This document shows positions 37,901-50,668 of a stretch of DNA of 64,000 bases, piece by piece; the stretch's first letter is position 1, and each line of letters begins with the position of its first letter. The notes under the pieces were generated by a model, which saw nothing but the letters and a program-made list of their open reading frames with translations, was not told where the DNA came from and did no database searches. A program made the translations under genes and the position numbers. The DNA is taken from the NCBI RefSeq assembly GCF_020921035.1, contig NC_063151.1, positions 24,000,934-24,064,933 of the forward strand, read 5' to 3'. This stretch comes from Rhodamnia argentea. Its lineage: Eukaryota > Streptophyta > Magnoliopsida > Myrtales > Myrtaceae.

Positions 37901-38551
37901 TCATATTCTGCATACAAATTTGTTAGACATAGAAAGCTATGGGGAATGTTGAGATAAGGCACCTCTTACATAGAAACGACAATGCCTCCTTATTTTTTAC
38001 TCTGATAATTATAATCAACCTACCACCCAAAATTCAGCATCTCAAGTACATGCAGAGTGACATACATAATTTTACAATCTATATCCACCAAATGAATCAC
38101 AAACTGACATTGGAAGTCCCGATTTGGGCAAAATGGCAACAACCAAAGTTACTGACTCTGACCAACAGCCACCCAGAATACAAGGGAAATGGAAGGGACC
38201 AACTATGTTTGCTCAAAGCCTGGAGCGCAGACTGTGCAGAATGCATACGTCAGCAAGAAAAGAACTCACATCCAGCTCAAGTTGGAATCTGTAAGGGCAG
38301 GGACTGTTTCTTCCGGTAGATAATCCAGGACTTCCGGTTTCGTAATCAGAATCTCTCACCTTCAGAGTCAACACAGCAGTAAGATTGCAAATGCAAATGT
38401 AAAAAGTAGAAAGAAGACACATTCTGACCAACACAAAAATCATACATTTAATAAGGAACCGTCATCTCTCTGAAGATGAAGCTTATCCAATGAAGTTTCT
38501 GAAATCCAATCAACTGTGCCAGAATGAGAGCATTCAGAGAGAGAATGGCTT
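31987..38551 (-). CDS. MIP1-type leucine-zipper / DUF547 protein (5' end unresolved)
   Basis: Ten coding exons, read from high to low coordinate: 38551-38446, 38359-38270, 37555-37442, 36436-36251, 35749-35247, 34732-34615, 34060-34001, 32701-32609, 32516-32397, 32319-31987 (stop TAG). They join in frame to 573 residues. Exons three and four encode the Lzipper-MIP1 coiled coil (KLQEQLREEIELHAVLEQAI; ELAVSKLEHEIVSLHFQLSQ). The last five exons and the end of the fifth encode DUF547 (NPIHLSSNDKLAFWINLYNA; GGHSFSAAVIEYGILKMKPP; LVAFALSCGMYSSPAVRIYT). Its end, SRFRYLFLP, is typical. The 38446-38551 exon opens mid-codon and has no ATG, so a short first exon must lie upstream, between about 38.6 and 40 kb. 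The family is nuclear or unknown in location; the name comes from a MADS-box interactor in Antirrhinum. Biochemical role unknown. Confidence 0.88.
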
Positions 38552-41404
38552 CTGTAATTCAAGAAATTCCAGAAACAGATCTCAGCGACATAAAACAACC
38601 AGAAGCATCCATAAGGAGAGAGGGGAGAAGGGGGGGGTGGGGGGTGGGGGAAGGAAAATAAGATATCTCCATTACTGATTTCGTGAACAACTGAGGGACT
38701 GTAAGTCACACATCCTGTAAGCCGGGAGTTTGGCCACTATCCCGTAAAGCACATTAGAAATCTCTTCAAACACATTCGCACATCATCCCTGTGCATCATC
38801 GTCAGCCCAAAAGAGACCTGCAATCCTGCTCGGATAGTCAAATAACTAAACTTTTGCATTCTTCACCCAACTTTTAATGCAAGAAGTCTAACATAAATTT
38901 GTGGGAGAGAGACATTCTTTAGAAACAATATTGCAGTCATGGAAGGAAGGTACTGTGACACCTGTGAGTGAACAAAGCAATAAAAGCAGTCAAGCTCGTC
39001 ATGAATGCAAAACTACCAATCACTTTCAACATGACCTAAAAAGTTGTTTTTACAGCAACCATTCAGATGTGACTCCAAAATTTCTGCTTCAAAACGCGAC
39101 ATTCACAAAGGAACTCAAAAAGAAAGGTACGAAGGGTAATAACTTGATGAAGGAGGATCACAAATTCAGGGGACCATTTTTTACTTTGATGAAGATCACA
39201 CTGAACAGTCTATGGATGAAGTGAAACAAAAGAATAAAGGGACTGTCGAGTGCTTAAAAAAAGTGGAATATACACAAAGATTGGAACTTCGTTTACCTAC
39301 TCAAAGAAGATCTCACAAGAATTGCAAGAAGGAAGTTCAGTGACTTGGGCATTAAATTTTTGAGCAAATCAAGAGACAAAAGAAGAAGAAGATATCAGAC
39401 AAAGAGAAAGGAAATAATTCTGCTTTTGTCAAGGTCTCCGGCCAATGACAGGAGAGGATAGTGAGCCAAACAGCTCAAAGCAAGTAAAAGATTGATAAAA
39501 GAAACAAAGCTAATTGGAGCTAAAAGCTAGCGACAACACGACACCATTGTAGAACCACAAGACGAGAGAAAATAGAATAGGAGGAGAAAGTAGACAACAA
39601 TCCAAAGTAGGGATCTTCAGTGAGAGTGGTCCATGGCTGCCTAAAAACCATCAGCGTCCCCATTCTCGACCCGTCACTATCGCTATCAGCAACAGGCATC
39701 AGCATCCCGCTTCTACTTGAATATACATTCTGATTCAAGTCGTAAAAAAGGAACCCGGTCCGAAAAGATGATGTGGGTCGTTTTCCTTTCGGAAGATTAA
39801 AGACAAAATTTTCGTTCGAGAGAGGTAGTATTGCTAGCTTTTTCCGTGCAAAATGGAAAGAAAAGGAGAGACCTTTTGAGGCAAATGCTCTGGAGCGAGG
39901 AAGAAGAAGAAGGATCTTCAGTTCTCTGACAAGACGCGAAAGATTGATTCAAACTGCCGCAACCAAAAACCATCAAAAGTAACTTCCCTCTGCTCAAAAC
40001 CCAGCTCGAACGCTCCTGGTTCCACCGAGATGGTGCGCTGCCGTCAAGCTTTATTAGCTCTGCGTTCCCTGGTCAGGAGCTACCAGAAGACGACAGAAAG
40101 TCGCAGTTGTGGGCAGTGTGCGTGAGATTTAGAATAGCCTAGACCCTTACAAAGCTGGTTTCTTTTCTCCGGCCAAACTAGTGAAAGAGATTCAAGAAGA
40201 TTTAAAAAAAGGAACGACATTGAAAAAAATGGAGAATCTGCAACCACTCCCCAACTAAAAATTTAGACTGAAGGCAAAAGGGTGGGGTCTTGACTCTGTG
40301 TGGAGACGCGAAATGGACAGTTGCAGAAGATAACATGTCGTTTCTCGGGCAGACTCTAGCGAAGCTGCCTGAGATGCCTTTTTTCAGATTTCATAGGGTG
40401 GGAATTGACCATTTTATTACTCATTATTACAGGACATTCGCAAAGCTCCAGGACTTCGGGTTTTCCGGCGTTGTTTTTGAATTTTTGAACGACAACGACG
40501 AGAAGACCCAACTCTCTCCCTCTCCCAACCCATCCGCAGAAATCCATGGCCTCCTGTCCCACCATCTCCATTAATTATTTCTCTCGCGCAAACGATTTGC
40601 GTCCAACTTTCTTAATCGAGACTTGCGTCAGGTTAAAAGCACTCGCTAATTGTCGCATCCCACGTTATCCACCGATGATGCGAGACCCGACAAGAACCAA
40701 CGATGGAGGGTCGTCCTCTCACTCGGCGCACCCACTCGCGCGACCCGCCTCCTGGCCTTTTCGACCCGTGAATCGCGTCTTCTTCATCTGAACACGGAGT
40801 TCAAGATCTTCCACGCGTCAAAATGCATCGCGACTCGGAAGCCCATGTTCGTGAGATGCTTTGGACACGATCTCCATAAGAGAGAAAAGGAAGGCCATTT
40901 AATTTCGATAAAAGACTGTATCCAAGTTTCATAATATTGGGTCCGCTATTCCGATTATGATTTTCCTATTCCTCTGAAATTAATTTTAACCGCACATCGA
41001 GTTCGCAAATAGAATATATGAAAATAGTCATAATTGAATAATAACGAAAAATAATATCTTGTATATTACAAGATTATATGTTTTCGTCGCATTTTTCATC
41101 ACGCGAAGGTTAAGAATTAAATTGACGAAATTAAAAATTTAGAATTGAATTGGCATCTTTATAAATAATTGAGTAATTTTCTCTTAAAACTGTTCTAAAT
41201 AGAATGTCATGCCGATTACATTTATTGGACGGAGAAAAAAATCTTCTAATTACTTCTTACTTGCGGAAAAACAATATATGTTTTTTTTTCAATTGTATGG
41301 ATTTTATTTCACCATTTATTGGGTGAGCTGTGAAATTTCATTCAAGGATAACAATAGGGGCACACCAAAAAATGAGACCAAAGAGACATTATCCGGCCAT
41401 ACAC
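38552..41404. other. Upstream region of the DUF547 gene and spacer
   Basis: Should contain the missing first exon(s), 5' UTR and promoter of the minus-strand DUF547 gene. Several short open frames exist (for example 39520-39738 on the - strand and 40290-40574 on the + strand), but none has a recognisable domain or a splice that fits with confidence. From about 41000 the sequence turns AT-rich. Confidence 0.4.
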
Positions 41405-41407
41405 TAA

Positions 41408-42316
41408 GATTGCATTTGGTCTTCTGGATTTGTAGTCAAAACATAACTAAATATGATAGGATAAAAAATCCAAGGATATTGTCATAGTCAATCTACTATT
41501 TGGTGAAGATTTAAAGTCGGATAAGCAGAGGCAAGGCAATCTAACATCGACTCTATTTTGCTGAAACATCAAGATGTTTTAAAATTATTCAATTAGGAGT
41601 TCTAATGAGTGAGTTATTTTAGAGCGTAAGTTGTGCCGTCTAAATTCGGGCACAACATCGATGGAGTAGACCACGTAGAATCGAGGGTCTCGATTTGGAG
41701 TCGAATCCTTTGAGAATGACCCGTTGACCCTAATCGTTGTCTTGTCAAATGAGTAAACAAGTCTTGAACAATCTAATTATTCAACCTATTTTTGCAAGTC
41801 GAAGATGCACTCATGCAGGTCATCCAAGAGAGCCCTTTCAAATGTTGAGACCCCTTTTGAAAGTTGATAATCAACCTCAAGTTCTTCATAACATGTCGAG
41901 ACCCTTTTCGAATGTTGGAAAAATTCAAGCGGTTAAAGAACGAGGAATGTGATATCATATAACGCCAAACAATCAATTAAAGAATAAGGTCATGGAGAGA
42001 CTCAAACTTGCGGTCGAAGATCCCAGACTGGCATCGGCGAAGACGTAGCCCACTTGATGATCACCGCCGTTGGAGAGGCCGCCCCTTTGCTAGAGAGGCG
42101 GTCCAACGTGAAGGAGAGGCGGTGATTGTAGAAAAAATCCAGTTATCCTCGTGTCCGCCCTCTTGAGAAATCCTATCCTAATCTATCTCGCCCCCTCCCC
42201 TGAGATGATTTTATCTAGAGTATATCCCATGTATCTTATCCTAGACAGTTGCCAAATATATGATAGGATAAAACAATATCATATCTTGGTTTATATCATG
42301 ACGACCAAACGCAGCC
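41408..42316. mobile_element. Tourist/Harbinger-like miniature inverted-repeat element
   Basis: The left end GATTGCATTTGGTC and the right end GACCAAACGCAGCC are imperfect inverted repeats, flanked by TAA on both sides (41405-41407 and 42317-42319), the three-base duplication typical of PIF/Harbinger elements. TATGATAGGATAAAA-like segments recur near both ends, in inverted-repeat context. About 909 bp, no coding capacity. Confidence 0.62.
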
Positions 42317-42459
42317 TAAAAATATCATCGAAATGTTGGTAGTATTGTCTTTTAATTCGTAGTCAAATGGTTGTTCGCCAGACGAGGATCACATGACTTC
42401 AAAAAGGTGTCACATGTAGAAAAACACTAAGAAGCTTTGAAATTATTGCACTTAGGAAT

Positions 42460-43305
42460 TTAGGAGTGTCAAAAAAACTCAAGCCGGCCCAACCTAACCC
42501 AAAAATTTATGGTATTTAGGGTCGGGCCATGGTTTTCTTCAGGTAAGGGTCAAGCGCATTGTTTTTTGACCCATTCAGGTCGGGTCGGGTCGGGCCGGGC
42601 CTAGTCGAAGGCATGCTTCAGGTCATTTTTATTTTATTTTTATTTTTTTAAATCACCCAATTTAAAAAGTACAAGCCTTAACCCTAACCTTCACCAATCG
42701 CACTCCTCTTTCTCCAATTTGAAAAGCACGAATCATAACCATAACTTTTGAGATCGACGCCCCAAGCCCTCCTCTTTGAACCAGGGCAAATCGGACTCCA
42801 CGGTCTCCACCGATGACGACTCCAGCTTGGCCACTATCATTGGTGGAGATCGTGGATTGCTGGGGCAGAGGATGCAAAGGCAACAGAAAAAAAACCACTA
42901 AAATCGTGGAGTTGTTCGGTGGAGAGTCCAACGCCGCGATGAAGCCCTATGGTGTTGTGAGATATCGGAGAGCGATGACAAGTTCGGTTTGTGCTTCAGG
43001 GATGAGTATGGGTTTGATTGCGCAACCATAATGAAAATGATGACATTTCGAGCAACCCTCTTTTTTGATCATCGATGGAGATCGTGGAGTCTGACTTAAC
43101 CTAGTTCAAGGACGAGGGTTTGGGGCATCGATCGTGGAGGTTAGGTTAGGGCTCATACTTTTCAAATTGGGAGATTTATAAGGAAAAAAAAAATAATAAC
43201 CGTAGCCCGCAACCCAAACCGAACCAACCCAGGTTTTAATGCATATTCAATTCAAGTCTTGGTCCGGGTCAGGTTGGGTCGAGCTCGGCGTCATTAACAC
43301 CCCTA
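42460..43305. mobile_element. hAT-like non-autonomous element
   Basis: The left end AGGAGTGTCAAAAAAAC and the inverse of the right end, AGGGGTGTTAATGACG, are alike. Next to them come GCCGGCCCAACCTAACCC and its inverted counterpart GGGTCAGGTTGGGTCG. CTTAGGA occurs on both sides (42451-42457 and 43306-43312), compatible with an 8-bp hAT target duplication blurred by a small indel. The interior (42660-43170) has no supported gene. Confidence 0.5.
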
Positions 43306-43312
43306 CTTAGGA

Positions 43313-44617
43313 TGGTTTTGATCATCATAACCTAGTTTATATTGCAGTCCAAAGAAGAAGAAAAAAAAAACCTAGTTTATATGTATTTTCTAGTCCTTAG
43401 AAACACTAGGTTTTTATTTTTATTTTCCCTTCCTCTTATTTCTCCAAACCGCTTGTCGCACTGTTCATGTGTTAACAAAAATATGATCAGTCAATCGGTC
43501 CATATGTTCTTAATTCGGGCCTCACACAAGCACGCACACACATAAAGCAAGGTTGCACAACCCCGTACTTCAGGAATGATCGGGAGATGATCAATGCCGA
43601 GCAAGGGCGAACTCACCCGGATCATACCCGGAGTTCGGATCGGCCGTCTTCAATGACAAACGAGGGCCGACAACCCTCACATAACCACCGGGAAACGTTA
43701 CCGTCCGTGACCAGCGGCCGAGACTTGGCATTCCTTCTTCCCTCTTCTTTCCTGGTCTCTCATGGCACTCTGTTTCTTGGACTCTCTTCGTCATACGGCG
43801 GGCCACTTCAACACCCAGATGCTAATTTTGACGGCATCAGCACTACACGTCAAGAATATAGATTGCATGAAATGGTAGGACTCAATTGCAACGAATATTA
43901 CATAGAGGGGAACTTTATTGCCCGAAAAAACCGAGTCAGATAACCCAATTTACACATCTCAACATGAGTTAGGAGAACAGAAATTGACTTAAAACAGTTT
44001 CTTATCAAAAACATGTTAATACAAACACACTGAGGAAATTAAGGATCCGTCGGTCTCAAAGAAAACGAATCGTCAAAATACATTATCAACATTCCCCGAA
44101 GATGAGTCAACCAGAAAATCTGTGTTTCGTAATGTTCCTCTAACAAACATGGGAAAATGACAAAAATAATTTGCAAAATTCATCTTTCGTAAAACCGACG
44201 GAGCCTAAGCAAACAGGGAATCGCCATGAGAATTTGACGAGACAATGCACGCTTCATAGTTTATCTGGCAAGTTAAGAGTAAAGAAACTATTTTGAGGAG
44301 TTTCCAGGTATGTGATATACACATCACTTCAGCTGGAGAACTATTACCAGTATCACCAGAAGACCAGATCACAGAAAAACCTGCAGATTAGGTTAATCTT
44401 TTTCAGATAATTGGCGATAAGCATTCATTCATTATTCATAGAACAGACAGAGATTCTTATTACTGAATAAAACTATTCCCTTTAATACAAATTGTCTAAG
44501 GAACAATTTCCCTAAGTTCCAAACTTGCCCCCCAAAAAGAACCACCTACTCAATCTGAGCACATGCTTCCAGGCATTCCATCCACCTTCCCACGATCCAT
44601 TCAAACATCTTCACGGG
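43313..44617. other. Spacer downstream of the hAT-derived gene
   Basis: No gene recognised. A 118-codon open frame at 43587-43943 lies in a GC-rich patch but has no known domain. The last few hundred bases are presumably the 3' UTR of the minus-strand gene. Confidence 0.45.
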
Positions 44618-46673
44618 CTAGACATTGTTCCTAATCAGCTTAGGATGAAATTTCTGCAGCTGAAGATTGAAACTCAAGAATGTCAGGTCGCGTAATTGCT
44701 CCTGCTCCGCATGGTTCCTTCCACCGGTGAGAAGCTTCTCAGCCATGTCCCTTTTCAGCCCGTATCTCGAAGAACCCTCGCAGGTCTGGCTTAAGACCCG
44801 GATAGCATACCTCTGCAGCTCGGGGCATTCTCCTCCAAACCTAGACCACCAGTCCACTGCAGCCAAATTCGGCCCCAAGTCAAAATATTAGTAGCTTTGA
44901 ATACAGCGTTATGAAAAAGAGAAAAGCTCACTGAGTAAGATGAGGAATTGTCCTACCTGGGGAAATGTTCCTTTGGTCGAAGGCACTCCCCTCTGCAAAA
45001 GCACCCACGGCATGTCGATACCTGTCAAGTTGAAGCGAGACTACGAGTTGAGTTGGACGATCAGGAACCATCAGCACCAAGCAACACAGGAAGCCAAAGG
45101 ACACCTCTCCATCGCAGTAGAAGTCACTTGAATAAAAGAGACTCGGGTTCAAAAAATATCCAGCAGCATGGAGTGGGCTGTGTAGATAGCCGTTCCAAAT
45201 CTCATCAATTATTTTCCAGAAGGGCATGTACATGGACTTGTTGCTCTGAAACTCGTTTCTAATTGTCTCTTTCACCTGATCCATGGTTTCATATATGTAC
45301 CCCGCGTGCGGTTTATCATCCCTGCGAATGAAACGCAGGACGCGCAACAATGGCACTGTTGCCTTTAAGACCATTCTGGCTCCAGACCAGAAAGAGGGAT
45401 TGCTCATCAGGCCAACTACCCTCTTTCCCTCCTCGCTTGAACCCAGAACTGAGGTGCTCCATGTGGATGACAGGAATGTCTCCATCAATTTCTTCTTTCC
45501 TGATACAATATTCTCCAATCTCATATATGGGATAGCTGACATTATCTTGTGGGGCTTGATAAGTTCATTGCCAAGGGTTTGTATGCTCAATAGTTCCAAG
45601 CCAGTTTCTTGAGTGTGGATGAACTCTACAAGAGTCTTGGCCTTCTCCATCACACCTTTGACAGAACTCACCATCCCAATCTTTTCCAACATAAGTTCGA
45701 TGCAGTGAGAAGCACTCACACTCCACAAAGCTATCTTGTATCTATCTATAAACTCCTGGCCTACAGCCCTCAGCCAACCTTCTGTTGACCATGCCACGAT
45801 CTGAACAACTTTGTCAACTCCAACCTGCTCAATTACTCCATTAATTATTGACAGTAGGGCATCAACATCTCCAACACAAGAAGAAATATCAGTCGACGAG
45901 AGATAAATAGGACCTTGGGGGCAATCAGCCAAAAAGTTGACCAAGGTCCTGCCTTTCTCATCTATCCATCCATCCAGCAGGATGCTGCACCCCGTAGTCT
46001 CCCATGATTGCCTGACTGCTTGGACATACTGTCTCATTTCTTTCACTTCTTCTTGAAGGATTGGGCCTTTCAACTCTTGGTAACTGGGGATCTTGTCCTC
46101 GCAATGAGCATTTCCAACAGTAGCATTCATCATTTCCCGGAAGCTAGGAGAATTGACAGCATAAAGATCAATATCATTTTCATAGAAGAACCGGCCAATG
46201 AGTCGGGCACGCATTGACGGTCTGTACTCTTTTCCTTCACTAAATGGCTTCGTCCATAGACCTACTTCTTCTGAAAATGGAGAAACGTCTGCCACACCAT
46301 CTTCTGCTACACCGGTTCTCTCTTTGATCTTCCTTGGATCTGTGCTTGTGGGAGATCGACTCTTGCTTGGCGCAGAGCTATTCGTGCCTGGGCACGACTT
46401 TCTCTTCTGGGGGGTTTCTGGGGTGGCCAGATTAAGGACCTCCCTGTGATTCGCGCCTTTTGTTTCAAGTAACTGTTCGTGAAATAGTTTCCTTATATCT
46501 GCGGGAACTTCTGTGCAAGGAATCACGTCTCCCCTTACGCCTCCCAAGTGACACTTGAGCCGGAACTTTCCACTCACTACCTTACCACAGTAATTGCACT
46601 GGACTTTCCCTTTCTTGCTGTTGTCAATTGTACAGTGAGGGTCAATGTTGACGGAGGCCCCATTGGCATCCAT
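44618..46673 (-). CDS. hAT-transposase-derived BED zinc-finger protein
   Basis: Two exons, 46673-44957 and 44856-44618, join (CCA G|TG GAC) to 651 aa. The N-terminal BED-type finger has C26, C29, H42 and C53. The middle is a DUF659/hAT catalytic-type region with LLDGWIDEKGRTLVNFLADC (from about aa 243) and a SASHCIELMLEKIG motif. The C-terminus is the hAT dimerisation region, VDWWSRFGGECPELQRYAIR to LRDLTFLSFNLQLQ. The Arabidopsis relatives I recall are At3g22220 and At4g15020, annotated as hAT superfamily. I saw no terminal inverted repeats near it. An intact frame with an intron suggests a domesticated host gene, probably a nuclear DNA-binding protein; target unknown. Confidence 0.85.
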
Positions 46674-47922
46674 TTACGCAAAGATTACGAGGACAAACTC
46701 TGACAATCAATTGCAATGAAGTCAAGTGAATTACGAATTGTGTACATGGCACACAACATTCTGTCATATATTAACTACTGAAAAAGACAGATGCCTGTAT
46801 TAACTACTACCGAATAGCTTGATATATTGATCATTTCCTTGACCAACACACAGATGAAAGAAGAAACCGGAGGGCGCACTAGTAAATAACGGTGCAATAG
46901 ACGGGCGATGGAGTTGTGCTTTAGCTACCCTAGGACCGAAGAGAAGCAAAAATGTCAGCTGTTGTATTTTGATGGATCAGCTAGCTTGCAAAAGAAACTA
47001 GAAAATAGCTAGCCCAGCCACATTTTATTCATGGCGATAGCTGGTTGTTCTATCACCACCTCACTTCTTGCAAAAAACCAAACATGACATAACCGTTTCT
47101 GTTGATCAATGTCAAATCCAATCGTTTCACGACATTACAACGCACCACCAGTCCTAATAGGCCCGACAGTGATCTGCATTGCACTTTTGCCTGGTGGAGG
47201 CCTACGCCACCTCGATCCCTAAATTCTCCTTAAAATAAGGGGAAATAATTTTGCACGGAAATTATAATACTTTAGTTAAAATTCATCGTTCGGCAACACC
47301 CCCAACGCCAGATTCCCCGTCAGCCATTGATTCAGCTGACGACCGAAACCGGGGCAAACTCATCGCGTTCCACGGTAGAAATGAAATGACAGCATCAGTC
47401 ATTTACTGTTTTTTTTTTTCCCCAAAAGAAGCAGCCAAGAAATGGCTACACGCGGACACAGGTTCCATTTCGCTGGGTTGAAGTGGACCGTGGTCGACGT
47501 AGACGTCGCGAGATGTCGACATCATCAGGGGAGTCGAATCACGCCGCACGGGACCCGGAAGACAAGAGAGACGGAACCCATTAGCCCACGGACACAAGTG
47601 ATCGGTACCCAGAAGACGAGAAAGACGGGACCTCCCCACCCGGTTGTTTTCCAAAACAGCACGAAGGAGGAGGAGGAGAAGAAGCGCCCAAAATGAAAAC
47701 TTTTTTCCTCGAAAAGGAGAACCCCCTGCTCCGCTTTTCGGAAACAGAGTGCTTTCGGGAACAGGGAGTTTTTCCACTCAGCCAAAAGGAAAAGGGAGAC
47801 AAACAACAGAATGATTGAGGCGTCAGAGGAGATCAAGAGGAGACTGGTACCTGTTCTCTCTCGTGGGGTTCCCGGGGACGAAGCAGCGGACGAAGGAGAC
47901 TGGAAGAGACTGAGAGCGATGT

Positions 47923-47953
<31 letters not shown>

Positions 47954-47990
47954 CATGCAGTGAAGAAAGCCAGAGACTCGGTGAAGCTCG
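46674..47990 (-). other. 5' leader region of the hAT-derived gene
   Basis: Between the start codon and the probable TATA box. It probably contains a 5' UTR exon near 47860-47965, rich in CT on the - strand, and an intron ending close to the ATG. Borders are not fixed. No other gene is seen. Confidence 0.4.
47927..47953. repeat. (GA)n microsatellite in the probable 5' UTR
   Basis: About 27 bp of GA on the + strand, so CT on the coding strand of the hAT-derived gene. It lies about 40-65 bp downstream of its probable TATA box, a common position for CT-rich leaders in plants. Confidence 0.9.
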
Positions 47991-47999
47991 TTAAATATA
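47991..47999 (-). promoter_or_regulatory. Probable TATA box of the hAT-derived gene
   Basis: On the - strand TATATTTAA, followed after some 40 bases by the CT-rich leader. Spacing fits a core promoter; the transcription start is inferred. Confidence 0.4.
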
Positions 48000-48000
48000 C

Positions 48001-49522
48001 CAAAGCAAGCGACTCTTGAAATTGGACTTTGCTTGGGTGACGGTACCGTCACTCCCGACGGGCGACGGTGCAACTTGAACCGTTCGTTTTAACTGGTTTT
48101 ACGACGGGCAACCGGATGGCAACTTGCTGTGGAAAGTCACTGCTTTTGCATTCGTGCAAATATTTAAGGAAACATTATTCAAGAAAAAGAGAACTGCATG
48201 GTAATTAACTGCAAAAATTTGATGGTGAAATACTGGTCCAAATTCGACCAGTAATATATATTTATATAGGTGTGATTATTTCCATGCTGAGCTGGTGGAT
48301 ATTTCATAAGTCACCTAATTTTGTTGAAAAATGAAGCTTAGGAAGGTTCAAATTCAAAAGCGATTTTTGCTATCAACAGCAAGGAATTTTAGCTAATTCC
48401 ATTGAAATTACCATATGTCCCGCTCGCTTGCGTGGGCCCCACCGTTTACCACCCCTTGCTTTCCGGGCCCTCCCTAGATCAAATCCGGGCCGCTTCCTCT
48501 CTCTCTCTCTCCCCCACTCGGTCTCCTAATATTAAAATAAATTTTTTAAGTTTTTTTAATTTTTAATTTTCTAATTTTCTCTTTCTAAATTTTTTCTTGA
48601 TCATGTTCTATATGACACTGTGGTTAGTCTAGCTGCTGGACCAACTATGTAAGAGTAACACTTAAATCATATGACTTGTAGGTAACAATCTGGATGCTGT
48701 AGGACTAGTTATATAGTGAAAGTATCTATCTTGCGTGGTATCAAGCAGTTCTACATCGGTTAAGATCGACAAAGCGATCAAATGAGCTTTAATGTTTCTG
48801 AAGCACAACATCTCCTGTTCCATCAAAACTACGTAATAGATCGCACGCAGACGGTCGAATTTCGGTTATTTTCTCCCCCGTTTTAGCTAAACTACTCATT
48901 TTTTAAATTAACAAACCGAAAAACCATTCTCTTTCTTCCATTTATTGTTTCTTTTTTTGTTATGTTAACTAGCATAAATGCCTTTTTTTTTTCTCTTAAA
49001 TTATCAATTTGACAATAAATTACACCCAATAAAATATCATCTTATGATGCATCATTTCATCACTTTGCCTAGAAAAGGCTGTTAGTTTTCATTTGAAGTG
49101 AGGAAATTGAATACCACTCGAACGGGGTGAAAAATTCGAACAAAACAGTAAGATTAGCCTGAAAACGGACTAAAGTACTCCTACAATGACCCGTTGCGCC
49201 ATGAACCAGATCAACTTCAAATTAATAAAGCCCGTGTTAGTCTCGGACAATCCAACGTTAATCAAGTATCAAAATACGAGATTAGGGGTATAAACTTTAG
49301 GTAATACACCTCAAACTTTTACTTTTGTTCCAATTCTACCGATTTAACACCCAAAAAGCCCCTTAGCCAGGAGAGAACTTTTGGCTTCTTTTAGAACCTG
49401 GATTCATGCAATTACAAAAGATAATTGTTTGAGTTCAGTGAAAAATGGAAAAGTACTTGTGCATTTAGGCAATCGTCTTACAAAAATTATGTCACTTTTA
49501 ATGTCATTTTTCTAACCCGAAA

Positions 49523-49525
<3 letters not shown>
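48001..49525. other. AT-rich spacer
   Basis: No gene or well-defined element recognised. There is a short CT run near 48499-48511 and scattered poly-T. Confidence 0.5.

Positions 49526-49588
<63 letters not shown>
49526..49588. repeat. (AT)n microsatellite
   Basis: About 63 bp of uninterrupted TA repeat; the open frames spanning it are artefacts of the repeat. Confidence 0.95.
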
Positions 49589-49592
<4 letters not shown>

Positions 49593-50226
49593 TTCAATTT
49601 TTTTATTTTGAAAAAAAATACTTATCTCTTGATATGGATTTTGATAATTAATAGAAAAAGAAAAAGTGAATATACAAATTGATGTAGAAACTAAAATGAA
49701 CATAAACCGTTTTCATACCAAGGATCGCATTTTTCGATACACTGAAAAAAAAAAACACGACTTCAATTTAATATGAACTTATTGGGAAACCCAAACCTAA
49801 ATTGAACACGTGATTGTACAAATTACGATATGAAATGACACCGATAGTAAATTTTAATCTAATAATACGAGGTGATTTGCCACCTTATTTCATCCTTATA
49901 CTTATCAAAATTCGATAATTCTTTTTTCTTTTTTCTTAATTGCATAGGAATGAACTTTTATTTATTTTTTCGTATTCAATGAATCTCACTTTTTGGCGAA
50001 AGCTTGCAATTCCAATCTTTCCAAGGATACCGGTTAAACAAGTTAAGCGGTTTCATTACAAAAACTAGTGGTACAAAAGTCATCATTTCATTTTTTTGTA
50101 TCACAGATACAAGCCGCATTAAAAGCTTTGGCTAAGCTTTACACCGTCAGCATTTCAAAATCTTTTATCGTTTATTTCGATTTGCGTCAGCCTTAAAAAG
50201 AAAAACTTAGTAAAAAAAACCAATCC

Positions 50227-50668
50227 GATTCAGTTGCCATGAGAAGCATAACGTATTAATTTAGTCTATCACAGCCGTTGATCACGTAATGTGAGAACCG
50301 AGGATTGAGATGATAGAACAAATAAGTGTGTCTCTATGAGGTGCTCCTGTAATTTCTCGATTCAGTTGCCATGAAAAGCATAACGTATTAATTCAGTCTA
50401 TCACAGCTGTTGATCACGTAATGTGAGGACCAAGGATTGTGATGATAGAACCGGTCCAGTAAACCTAGACCCAAATAAGCGTGTCTTTATGAGGTGCTCC
50501 TGGAATTTCTCAATTCGGTTGCCATGAAAAGCATAACGTATTAATTCACCGTATCACGACCGTTGATCACATAATGCGAGGATCAAGGATTGTGATGATA
50601 GAACTGATCCAGTAAACCTAGATCCAAACAAGCGTGTCTCTATGAGGTGTTCCTGCAATTTCTCGATT
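50227..50668. repeat. Three-copy tandem repeat of 130-150 bp
   Basis: Copies begin at 50227, 50359 and 50512 with GATTCAGTTGCCATGA-like sequence followed by AAGCATAACGTATTAAT. The third ends near CTGCAATTTCTCGATT. Copies two and three are about 153 bp. Copy one lacks an internal stretch of about 21 bp around CCGGTCCAGTAAACCTAGA. Copies differ by scattered substitutions. Confidence 0.88.

Noticed and set aside
40290-40574. 94-codon open frame on the + strand
   Set aside because: No recognisable domain, and it lies in the probable upstream region of the minus-strand DUF547 gene.
43587-43943. 118-codon open frame in a GC-rich patch
   Set aside because: I compared it by eye with rRNA and common plant proteins and saw no match; not enough to call a gene.
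49425-49703. Open frames with Tyr-Ile repeats on both strands
   Set aside because: Products of the (AT)n microsatellite.
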